NCBI GenBank assembly: GCA_009746045.1
Contig: RPFO01000041.1
Location: forward strand, 8,652,348 to 8,716,347
Reading direction: 5' to 3'
DNA length: 64,000 nucleotides
DNA from: Mesostigma viride
Taxonomy: Eukaryota > Streptophyta > Mesostigmatophyceae > Mesostigmatales > Mesostigmataceae
Made by a program: the position numbers and the translations under genes. The notes beneath the pieces were generated by a model. The model saw nothing but the letters and a program-made list of their open reading frames with translations, had not been told where the DNA came from and did not search any database. Positions 16,902 to 24,889 of this stretch are shown piece after piece; the stretch's first letter is position 1, and the number at the start of each line of letters is the position of its first letter.

Positions 16902-17441
16902 CTAGGACACCCCGGGTCGACCCTGCAACAGGTCCAGTCTTATCACCCCCCGACTTCGAAAGAGGTGGTACGCCATCACCCCCACGACTGCCAGGAACGC
17001 CAGAATCAATAGCTTGCCGAAACCGGACACCCCCGAACTGTTGCTAGGGGACTCCCCCCCGCCGCTGTAGGTCCCGCCGCTGTAGGCCCCGCCGCTGTAG
17101 GCCCCGCTGTAGGCCCCGTCGCTGTAGGTCCCGCTGTAGGCCCCGCTGTAGGTCGTCGCGTTTGTCTCTCCCCTGAACATCCTGTTCACCGCCAGCCCCC
17201 CTGCCGCCATCAGTCCACCTCTCGCGACATTGGTGCCAATAAACTTGCCCGCTCCAGCGCCCTTGACCCGCGCCCACGACCTGCCCATGGGGCCAGCGGA
17301 AAGCGCGCGTGCATAACGGTGCACCAATGCGCCAGGACGGCGATCGGAACCTTGAAGCAGCTTCGGATTGAAGAGCCTGTTGGTCATGCGCGCCCACACA
17401 GCGCCCCTACCCGTACGGCCATCGGACTCGGACAAAGACAT
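16902..17441 (-). CDS. Tyr/Ser/Gly-repeat membrane protein
   Basis: 179 residues from ATG 17,441. The N-terminal half is basic, with Gly/Ala-rich segments (KGAGAGKFIGTNVARGGLMA). Residues about 100-130 are a short repeat of YSG(A/T/G) units (about eight Tyr-Ser). The C-terminus is a single hydrophobic helix, FGKLLILAFLAVVGVMAYHL, followed by Arg, which fits a tail-anchored or virion inner-membrane protein. It is divergent from the fibre gene at 17,543; both ATGs are preceded by a TATTG element. Function unknown. Confidence 0.6.
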   Translation of the reverse strand: MSLSESDGRTGRGAVWARMTNRLFNPKLLQGSDRRPGALVHRYARALSAGPMGRSWARVKGAGAGKFIGTNVARGGLMAAGGLAVNRMFRGETNATTYSGAYSGTYSDGAYSGAYSGGAYSGGTYSGGGESPSNSSGVSGFGKLLILAFLAVVGVMAYHLFRSRGVIRLDLLQGRPGVS

Positions 17442-17542
17442 TTACACCAATATACACGCGGATTATATTTGGGAACGTGGCATCGTGCTTATGTGGACGC
17501 GACTCCGACCTGCGTTTTTTTTTTCTTCGTAGTATTGTATAC
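17442..17542. promoter_or_regulatory. Divergent promoter region with T10 tract
   Basis: The 101-bp gap holds T10 (17,515-17,524), then CTTCGTAGTATTGTATAC immediately before ATG 17,543. On the minus strand GTATATTGGTGTAA precedes ATG 17,441. A related A8 plus GGTATTGACATATAAC precedes 24,734. The shared parts are a homopolymer plus GTATTG/TATTG; the promoter role is inferred. Confidence 0.45.
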
Positions 17543-19935
17543 ATGGCGACTCTCTGCGAAAACCTCGGCGCGTCTAAGGTCCGTCGCATGCTGACCAATG
17601 AAATCATGGGCGACAGTTCCGGTAGCGCTTCCATCAAGGACCTCACCATCCAGGCCCAGGACAAGATCGTCATCAAGCCCAACGCGGGCCTGGGCGCCAA
17701 TGCCATCAAGATTGTCAGCGTGGTTGGCGACACCAACATCTCCGGCGCTCTCACCGTCGGCTCGCTGGCCTTCTCCGGCGCCGCCAAGATCGAGGACGTC
17801 GAGATCAGCGGCAGCGACTTCTCCACCACCAACAATGTCATGTCTCTCAGCGCCGCCCAAAGCGTGCGGGTGGAGGACGTCGTCTTTACCAACAACCAGC
17901 TGGCGCCTGCCACGGACGTCAACCTCGTGATCGCCGCCGGCGCCACCTCCGCCGTCCTCGTTGAAGGCGTGTCCGTGACCGACAACACCATCAGCACCTC
18001 TTCCGGCACCCTCGCACTCACCGCACAGTCCGGCACTGTGCAGGTCGAGAGTGTCACCTTTGCCGATGGGGCTGTCAGCACGTCCACGGGCGGCCTCACC
18101 CTCGCCTCGGATGCTGGAACCGTGCAGGTGGAGAACGTCATCTTCACCGACTCGGCTCTGACGGCATCCTCGGACGCCAACATCTCATCACCGCCGGGGC
18201 CACCTCCTCCGTCGTCCTCGAGAACGTCACGGTCACTGACAACGCCATCAGCACCACCTCGGGCGGTCTCACCCTGGCCTCGGACGCCGGCACCGTGCAG
18301 GTGGAGAATGTCATCTTCACCGACTCCGCTCTGACGGCATCCTCGGACGCCAACATCTCCATCACCGCCGGCGCCACCTCTTCCGTCGTCCTCGAGAACG
18401 TTACGGTCACCGACAACGCCATTGACACCACCTCGGGGGGCCTCACCCTTGCCTCGAACGCGGGGACCGTGCAGGTGGAGAACGTCATCTTCACGGACTC
18501 GGCTCTGACGGCATCCTCGGACGCCAACATCTCCATCACCGCCGGCGCCACCTCTTCCGTCGTCCTCGAGAACGTCCAGATCACTGACAACACCGTCAGC
18601 ACCTCATCGGGCAGTCTGTCCCTCACCTCAGCGGCCGGCACCGTCGCCGTTGAGGACGTCACCTTCACCGACAGCGCCCTATCCACCGCCAACAACGTCC
18701 TATCCCTGAGCGCCGCCGTCTCCGTCGACGTCTCAAAGGACCTGGTTCTCACCTCCACCGCGGGCGGAAGCGGCAAGATCACCTCTTCCGCGGGCAACCT
18801 GGAACTCGTGCCGGCGAGCGGCATCGTGAGGATCACCGGCGAGCTGCAGGTGGACGGCGCTCTCAATAGTGTCACCACCACGGAGACCAACCTGCGCATC
18901 GAGGACAAGACCTTGACACTCGGCCACGGCGCCACCGACAACACCAAGTCCGATGGAGGCGGTCTCTTCATGGCCGGCAACGCCTCCTACGGCACACGCG
19001 GCATCACATGGAACATGGGCGCCGGGGAGACCTCGCAGGACAAGGGAGACTTTACAGGCTCCTACTGGCACGTGGAGGGAGGCCAGCTGCTCTTCTCGCG
19101 CACCATCGCCACCGCCGACCGCCTCGCGCCCGGCACCACCGTCCTGCTCTCCTCGCTTGCATCTGGCAGCGACGACACGCGCTGGGAGTTCACGTCCGGA
19201 GCCACCGCCGAGGTGGGCGCAAAGGTCATCACCCTCAACAGTGGTGCGACCATCTCCGGCGGCTTCCTCAAGGTCAACGACTCCGGCACTCAGAGCGGCT
19301 CCTGCGACACCAGCATGCCCAACGGATCGTTCTCCATCATCACCAAGGTCTCTCCCCAGGCCGACCTGTCTAGTGCCAACGCCAACGGGATGGTTCTGCT
19401 CTCATACGCCGGCGGTTCAGCCACCACCACGGTCTCGGTCACCAACGGCGGCCGCGTCACCCTGGCGGACGGCACCACCACCGCAGAGAGCGCTACCAGC
19501 CTGCTGACCGCAGAGGCGTTCGTCGTAGCCCTCGTCCGCAATGGCACGGGCACCACTCTCTACATTAACGGTGCGTCGGCCGCCGTCATCGCCGCCTCTG
19601 TGGATGTTGGCGCCTCCCCCGTTCTCACCCTCGGACCCGGAAAGAACCAGGCGGGCTTCTCCATCTGGTTTGACGACGTTCGCGTTAACGCCGCCGTCAT
19701 CACCGCGGCCAACACCCAGCTGTACGGCTGGAAGGAGATGTACGCCGCCCCGGAGACCGTCACCTACGGCTTCCGTATCGCCGACGACGAGAGCATGCAG
19801 CTTGTCAAGGTGCGCGGATCCGGCTCCACCAGCCGCGTGCTCTCCAAGCCGGCCCCCAACACCATCACTGCCAGCAACTCCATGGGCACCGTGAGCGACT
19901 CCCAGGTCTCCGTGCTGATCGAGTCTCTGAACTAG
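17543..19935 (+). CDS. Repetitive fibre protein with LamG-like head (one frameshift)
   Basis: About 797 residues if a single missing C at about 18,186 is allowed. Start ATG 17,543 (MATLCENLGASKVRRMLTNE). The N-terminal cap has KIVIKPNAGLGANAIKIVSV, closely matched in the protein at 24,890. The shaft is tandem beta repeats of 58 residues with ENVIFTDSALTASSDANISI. Then comes a conserved neck (GITWNMGAGETSQDKGDFTG then SYWHVEGGQLL, also in 24,890), then a LamG-like head (TTLYINGASAAVIAASVDV, FSIWFDDVRVNAAVI). The layout, cap then shaft then neck then globular head, is that of a receptor-binding fibre. At 18,183 the repeat reads ATCTCATC where the other copies read ATCTCCATC, shifting the frame. 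Confidence 0.72.
18121..18540 (+). repeat. 174-bp in-frame tandem repeats in fibre shaft
   Basis: The unit starting CGTGCAGGTGGAGAA begins at 18,121, 18,294 and 18,468: 173 bp (one base lost) then 174 bp, equal to 58 codons. The copies are nearly identical at the DNA level, unlike the diverged flanking repeats, so they arose by recent duplication. Confidence 0.85.
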
Positions 19936-19997
19936 GACTAGGTTGATCTAATTTACTTCGTCAGTAAAATAACTTTTTCCTTATCAATCTGCACAAG

Positions 19998-20129
19998 ATG
20001 AACGGACGCCAAAAAACGCGTCAGAGGCCGGTTGCAAAGATTGCCGTCGAGGTGTGTCGCGCGTGTGCCGTGGCCACTTGCCACACCGTCCTGGCGTGGT
20101 GGTGGCACGCGGCAACCTGGCCGCAGTAG
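19998..20129 (+). CDS. Possible small Trp/His/Cys peptide, 43 aa
   Basis: ATG 19,998 opens a frame beginning MNGRQKTRQRPVAKIAVEV and containing a WWWH cluster, ending TAG 20,129. The first 15 residues are basic and the rest moderately hydrophobic, so it could be a small membrane-active peptide. It lies 62 bp after the fibre gene, in an otherwise AT-rich spacer (19,936-20,278) with no other gene seen. Coding is uncertain. Confidence 0.3.
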   Translation: MNGRQKTRQRPVAKIAVEVCRACAVATCHTVLAWWWHAATWPQ

Positions 20130-20278
20130 GAAATAGCAGTTGAGTTACCATATTTAATTTGATGTCAATTCATTAAGTTTTTTTTTAATAAAGATAATTG
20201 GAACAAATTAAAGTGCATGTATCACGCCGCTGCGATGGTGTACATATAGATCACTCTGGAACAACTCTCGCCAGGCCA

Positions 20279-21310
20279 CTAGGCAAAGGGCTCGGGGCAC
20301 ATGATGCCGTAGACCTTCTTCATGCGGTCCCTGTACAATTTCACAAACGCGTCACCTGGGGTTAGGCGATTGCGCCACCAATCCTCTGCGACGACGTTCG
20401 CGACAATGTCGTCGTCCTCCTTCAGCGGCAAGGCGTTGACCAGCCAGAACAGGAAGTCCCACGCGGGATCGGTCAGGATGTTGCGGGACACGCGACAGGT
20501 GACGTGGGACTTGTTCGCTTCGTAGGGCTGCACGCTGAACCACAAGACGAACACGGGCTTCTGGTGCCCAGATATCGCGAACCGCAGACTGGCGGTGTAC
20601 GGCAGGTAGAACTCGTTATCGACCGTTATAGTCATCGCACCTTTCGCGGGCGCCTCGGAGGCCTTTCCCTCCTCTGGCATTAGTCCCAGGAGCACGCGCC
20701 CAACGAAATCGGCGGTCACGGGATAGCTGTAGACGCTCTTTCCCGTGAGAAGGCTCGCTGAACCGTCCGTCGCGGTGGTCACATCGGTGCTCTCGGCGTC
20801 CACAATCTTTACCTTGTGGACGTGCTGAAGATGCATGTGGTCCAGGAGGTTCTCCATGACTATCATTGGATGCGCCCCTACATACGTCGAATACGAGAAG
20901 GTCCTGTATCCGTTGTCAGCGAACTCTGGCATGGTCGGCGGAGACGACTCTCCGTCGCCGATGCCGGCGTTTACCCAGAACAGGTCCGTGTCCTCCTTTG
21001 CGTGGAGGTAGTTATCGCCGTTGTTATGCTTACCCCAGCGCATCCCGTGGTAAGCGCAACGAACGCACCCGTCCTCCACCTTGCAATTATGAGACAAACG
21101 CGCCCCGCGGTGAGGGCACACGTTTCTTACGGCAAGCGTCTCGTCCCTTTGTTGGTGATTGTACAGAAGAATCTCCTCGTTGTATATCTTCGTCACCTTC
21201 GTCGCTCGAGGTTTGCGTCCCACGCACACCCACTTGTCGGGGTACTCGTTCGATGCCGCGCATGTTCGAGGGCTCGGCGCTACGGCGCAACTGTACAACG
21301 CGGATGTCAT
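20279..21310 (-). CDS. Rieske [2Fe-2S] oxygenase, pheophorbide a oxygenase-like
   Basis: 343 residues from ATG 21,310 (MTSALYSCAVAPSPRTC). The Rieske cluster site is C65-P-H67 in NVCPHRGARLSHNC and C85-x2-H88 in CVRCAYHGMRWG, with the expected 17-residue gap. The mononuclear iron site is MENLLDHMHLQHVH (D, H and H ligands). A C-terminal ring-oxygenase domain follows (FYLPYTASLRFAISG, FVLWFSVQP). The family cleaves or hydroxylates ring compounds using electrons from ferredoxin; plant and algal members open the chlorophyll macrocycle (pheophorbide a oxygenase) or act on chlorophyllide. No transit peptide or C-terminal membrane helices are obvious. It could be an auxiliary metabolic gene of the virus or a host-derived capture; the substrate is not provable from sequence. 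Confidence 0.8.
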   Translation of the reverse strand: MTSALYSCAVAPSPRTCAASNEYPDKWVCVGRKPRATKVTKIYNEEILLYNHQQRDETLAVRNVCPHRGARLSHNCKVEDGCVRCAYHGMRWGKHNNGDNYLHAKEDTDLFWVNAGIGDGESSPPTMPEFADNGYRTFSYSTYVGAHPMIVMENLLDHMHLQHVHKVKIVDAESTDVTTATDGSASLLTGKSVYSYPVTADFVGRVLLGLMPEEGKASEAPAKGAMTITVDNEFYLPYTASLRFAISGHQKPVFVLWFSVQPYEANKSHVTCRVSRNILTDPAWDFLFWLVNALPLKEDDDIVANVVAEDWWRNRLTPGDAFVKLYRDRMKKVYGIMCPEPFA

Positions 21311-21440
21311 GCTTTCTCTAGGCGAAGAAATTGTGGAGGTCGTTGTAAGCGACCAAATCAACAATTTGAATTATTAATTATATACCACATTCAGAACACG
21401 AAGATAAAAGGTTCCAAGATCTATCGTGAAGATACCACAC

Positions 21441-22154
21441 CTAGTATCTAGAAAGCCGTCCTGAAGAGGTCCGCCACAATGGACTTCTCCACGTTGTACT
21501 TGAAATAGGGGAAACGCATCTGCGGCACGGGCCACCCCCCAGGCGACCCTTGCACATGCCGCAGTCGAGCTTGTCAGCGATGGGGTTGTCCTGGTCCAGC
21601 TCCTCAAACTCCTTCCTCAGGGTGTCCAGCAAATCCTCCACGCACTCTGGGCACAGCCCGCGACGGTGTACGTGCAGATCCATGGAGGAGAAACCCAAGA
21701 GGGGGTCGAAGACTGCGCGCATATCCCCGCCACATCGTCCACACAGCGCCATGTCGGAGCAGCACTCGCAGGAGCGCGGGCCGCAGCAGCCGCCGGTGTG
21801 CATCCCCAAAGAATGGGCGGACTTGGACGCTGCCAACTCGAAATCCGCCCCATAGGGGTCGGGCTGCTCGGGGGAGAAAAACCCGTCGCTAGGATCCCAC
21901 GAGTTGATGTACTCCCACTCCCTAGGACCAGGCTCATAAGTCTCGCCGGCCTCGTGCATCTTCTTGATATTCGCAATGTGCTCTATCGCCTTGTCGATAG
22001 AGAGGCGCTCCCTCGCCTTGATGTCGTCAAACAAAAACTGCCGGCATGTGGTGCAGTTGTCGTACTCCCGAGACGTCGTGCCGTGATCCGGGAGAGTGAC
22101 CTGGCAACGATCACATTTCTTCTTTTCCTCCCGGTCCTCCGCTGTCCTCTTCAT
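21441..22154 (-). CDS. Cys-rich multi-zinc protein
   Basis: 237 residues from ATG 22,154 (MKRTAEDREEKKKCDRC). It has at least three Cys clusters: CDRCQ...CTTC near the start, CCGPRSCECCSDMALCGRC in the middle with a following CPEC, and CGMCKGRLGGGPCRRC near the end. These are probably treble-clef or zinc-ribbon sites. No RING, FYVE or known finger spacing is matched exactly. The tail is suspect: adding one G in the G6 run at about 21,555 gives a better-looking end (MRFPYFKYNVEKSIVADLF) stopping at 21,449. The displayed frame would instead complete a C-x2-C/C-x2-C ribbon, so both ends are possible. Role unknown; nucleic-acid or protein binding is likely. Confidence 0.55.
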   Translation of the reverse strand: MKRTAEDREEKKKCDRCQVTLPDHGTTSREYDNCTTCRQFLFDDIKARERLSIDKAIEHIANIKKMHEAGETYEPGPREWEYINSWDPSDGFFSPEQPDPYGADFELAASKSAHSLGMHTGGCCGPRSCECCSDMALCGRCGGDMRAVFDPLLGFSSMDLHVHRRGLCPECVEDLLDTLRKEFEELDQDNPIADKLDCGMCKGRLGGGPCRRCVSPISSTTWRSPLWRTSSGRLSRY

Positions 22155-23196
22155 TTTTGCGTGCCTGAAGGCGACAAATCAAACAGCAAACAATCGACCA
22201 GCGACATTCATAATGAAGTGATCATTATAAATCCGAGGCAATGCTGACAGCATGCGACTTCACGGGGATAAGCGACAAACGCCCAGTAATACCGTGGCAG
22301 CGACTTACGTCATTCAATAGAGGAACGATGGAAACGCTCTTTGAGAAAAACGAAAGTCGACGGGCAATGAGCTGCGACTCAGCGAGGGCTATGGATAATT
22401 GGCAGCAGAACAGAGTACAGTGGCATAATTCAACACGCAACTGTATAATTTTTCTCCCAAGGTCTCAAGCGCCCTCTTACTCTGCCTGCGGTCCTGGCAG
22501 CTGTCCAAGAGCTCCACGTGGCGGCCGGCGTCGACCAACTTTTCAACTAGCACCTTGACTGACGCGAATCCTCGAGAGATTCGTAACCAAAAATGGGTCC
22601 GTGGGAAAACTGACAGGACTTCTGCCACGCACCCTTGAAAGATTTGCTATCTTCAGCATAACTCTCCTGGCAGTGGGAAGGGCTGACACCTTGACTGACG
22701 CGAATCCTCTAGAGATTCGTAACCAAAAATGGGTCCGTGGGAAAACTGACAGGACTTCTGCCACGCACCCTTGAGAGATTTGCTATCTTCAGCATAACTC
22801 TCCTGGCAGTGGGAAGGGCTGACACCTTGACTGACGCGAATCCTCGAGAGATTCGTCAGATGCTGACATTTTCAATTCCGATGCTGGCATACCCCAAGGC
22901 ATCGCGCATTGAAAGTAAATTGCTACCTTGTGTCGGGCCATTGCCAATTTCTCACGCTGCCAGGCACAGGAGCGTCTTTAGCGCGGGGTCGCATGTCCAT
23001 CGCCAATTGCCGCGATTTTTCGTAGTGTCGCACGATGGCCTCTAAAATAGACGAGGTGAGCTCTTCTCCCATCTTTATCCCGCGGCATCGCATCTTCGCA
23101 GCGTTACTTACGAGGCAGAGCGCTCGTTGCTCGTAAAGGCTAGGATTAACGCCCCTCTGTTCCGTTTGTGCGCGTGCCCTCCTTTCTCAGGATACA
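22155..23196. other. Gene-poor spacer with tandem repeats
   Basis: About 1 kb without a convincing gene. Short open frames here overlap the 136-bp tandem repeat and have no recognisable content. The part after 22,860 is also without a supported frame. Confidence 0.5.
22551..22855. repeat. 136-bp tandem repeat, about 2.2 copies
   Basis: CACCTTGACTGACGCGAATC starts at 22,551, 22,687 and 22,823. The period is exactly 136 bp (not a multiple of three). The first two units are near-identical and include GCACCCTTGA(A/G)AGATTTGC. A small inverted repeat (GAATCCTCGAGAGATTC) lies within each unit. Confidence 0.85.
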
Positions 23197-24273
23197 ATGC
23201 CCGACGCCTTGGTCATGAATGCGGATTTCTGGTCCAATGTCGCGAAAGGCCTGCCCCTGCCAGACCTCCGCTCGCTGCAGGCCGTGTTCCTGTGCGTCAA
23301 GGACGATGGGGCGCAGGACGTGAGAACGCAGCTCGAATTATCCAGGGCGTCGTTGATCGGACAGGAAATTCAGCCGCGTCTGCGACGTCTGCAGCAGAAC
23401 TTGATGGATGCGTCGTTTTTCCATCACGAGAGAGGGGTCTTCGAAGCCATCACCGGTTTTCGTGCTTTGCTGGCAGAAGGGGTGCTGGGCCCCAAACATC
23501 TGTGTCCGGCTGTTGCAGACCTGGTTGCCACTGCGCTGGAGCCAACTCCCGGTGCGTGGAAAGAAGAACACACGCAGGTGTTGCGAGATATCACCCCCGA
23601 GGACCACCTGGAGAGGCGGCGGCCTTGCACTTCCTCGTACGGCCCCCTGACGCGGGCGGTGGACCTGTTGGTGAGCGAGCCGATGGAGCGACTGCAGCTG
23701 GACGCGTCGTGGCTGTTCGCCACCCTCTACGGCATGAGAGAGGGCATCACCTACCTCTGCGTGCTCCTGTTGTTTCTGGGCAGACACAGCGCAGAAAGCT
23801 TCGATAACATCTTTGAGATGTTCCGCGTGACGACGACGCCAACCGGTCCTCACTTCAGCCGCATCCAGCGCGACTTTCGAAAAGTAAATCGAAGCATGGG
23901 CAGAAACTCCAAGCGCGATCTTCTGGACATGCTGCCGAGCAGGAAGCTGCTGCCTCGGTTGCGGGAGGTCGTCCCGAACTCCAGGACCCTGGCGGACATG
24001 ATCCGTAACGGCCCCTCCTCGGTCGACCAGTGGGAAGAGAAACAGCTTGCCGAAATCACCGCCTCGCTCTCCGCGCGCTGTGCTTACCTGCGCAAGTTCG
24101 TCGTCGTGGCGCACAAGACATACGAGAAGGACGAGCGAGTCGACATGGCCGTCGCGTGCCAGAAGTTCGGCCGGTTGATGGAGGAGTTGCCACGCACTTT
24201 CTCGCACGCATTCGGGGTTTGGTCAGCGGGGGTTCAGTTGACACACGCGCATCAGGCCACCGGGGGGGCGTAG
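23197..24273 (+). CDS. Unknown helical protein, 358 aa
   Basis: A continuous frame from ATG 23,197 (MPDALVMNADFWSNVAKGL). The start LPLPDLRSLQAVFLCVKDD is loosely F-box-like. The body is predicted alpha-helical with many Leu/Arg/Glu heptads (QPRLRRLQQNLMDASFFHHE; LREVVPNSRTLADMI). A hydrophobic stretch (MREGITYLCVLLLFLGRHSA) could be a buried helix rather than a membrane span. No catalytic motif seen. Its 3' end overlaps the convergent gene by 22 bp, typical of compact viral DNA. It may be a virus-specific protein. Confidence 0.6.
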   Translation: MPDALVMNADFWSNVAKGLPLPDLRSLQAVFLCVKDDGAQDVRTQLELSRASLIGQEIQPRLRRLQQNLMDASFFHHERGVFEAITGFRALLAEGVLGPKHLCPAVADLVATALEPTPGAWKEEHTQVLRDITPEDHLERRRPCTSSYGPLTRAVDLLVSEPMERLQLDASWLFATLYGMREGITYLCVLLLFLGRHSAESFDNIFEMFRVTTTPTGPHFSRIQRDFRKVNRSMGRNSKRDLLDMLPSRKLLPRLREVVPNSRTLADMIRNGPSSVDQWEEKQLAEITASLSARCAYLRKFVVVAHKTYEKDERVDMAVACQKFGRLMEELPRTFSHAFGVWSAGVQLTHAHQATGGA

Positions 24274-24734
24274 TGGTACTCCGTCAGCGCGCCGCTGCCC
24301 CCTTCTCCCACCTCTCGCGTGAGGAAGGATGACATTGTGGGGTCGGCGTCGCGCAGGGCGTCGAGCGGGACGGGGCCGTTCGAGGGGGACCCGGTCACAA
24401 CCAGCAGGGGCAGCTGTCTGCCACCCGAGTAGGGCTGAGCCGCGCTTTCCACGATCGTCAACTCAGGCGGCGTGTACCGCCCACTGACAATGCGGCCCAG
24501 CAGGTCCATCGCCTTGTAGTCGTACTCGGTAGGTCGCGTGCAATTTGCGGGCACCGCCAATGACACGTTGCCCGCGATGGTGGTCGCGTCATACACACCT
24601 GTGAAGTAGGCCCGAAAAGAACCGCTGGCATCTGTCCAGCGGAACGTGGGGCGCGTGATGCCCGCTCCTGGAAAGTCCTGGGAAACGGGGCAGTTGAGGG
24701 CGATTAGCGAGTTGATGGCGCGTTTCAACACCAT
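24252..24734 (-). CDS. Unknown beta-rich protein, 160 aa
   Basis: From ATG 24,734 (MVLKRAINSLIALNCPV). The sequence is strand-rich (PTFRWTDASGSFRAYFTGVY, AGNVSLAVP, RQLPLLVVTGSP) and lacks Cys motifs. The start lies 25 nt downstream of an A8 tract followed by GTGGTATTGACATATAAC, the promoter-like arrangement of this block. Possibly a small structural protein; not recognised. Confidence 0.5.
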   Translation of the reverse strand: MVLKRAINSLIALNCPVSQDFPGAGITRPTFRWTDASGSFRAYFTGVYDATTIAGNVSLAVPANCTRPTEYDYKAMDLLGRIVSGRYTPPELTIVESAAQPYSGGRQLPLLVVTGSPSNGPVPLDALRDADPTMSSFLTREVGEGGSGALTEYHYAPPVA

Positions 24735-24759
24735 AGTCCTTGTTATATGTCAATACCAC

Positions 24760-24767
24760 TTTTTTTT
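24760..24767 (-). promoter_or_regulatory. A8 promoter-like tract
   Basis: Eight A on the minus strand, then GTGGTATTGACATATAAC, 25 nt before ATG 24,734. It shares GTATTG and the homopolymer with the 17,543 promoter. Confidence 0.35.
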
Positions 24768-24889
24768 CTTGTTGAATGGAATGCACATTTTATGAAAAAC
24801 GATGATCATGCAAGAAACTTATTTCAGCCCCTGAAGCAGAAGAGCGCTAAAATAAAGAATCTCATGCACAGGTATACACACTACTGCAG

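Noticed and set aside
17407-18183. Long minus-strand frames opposite the fibre genes (also 18,144-18,980 and 24,898-25,947)
   Set aside because: They are antisense shadows of GC-rich, third-position-biased repeats. Their repeat pattern mirrors the plus-strand gene and no domain is recognised.
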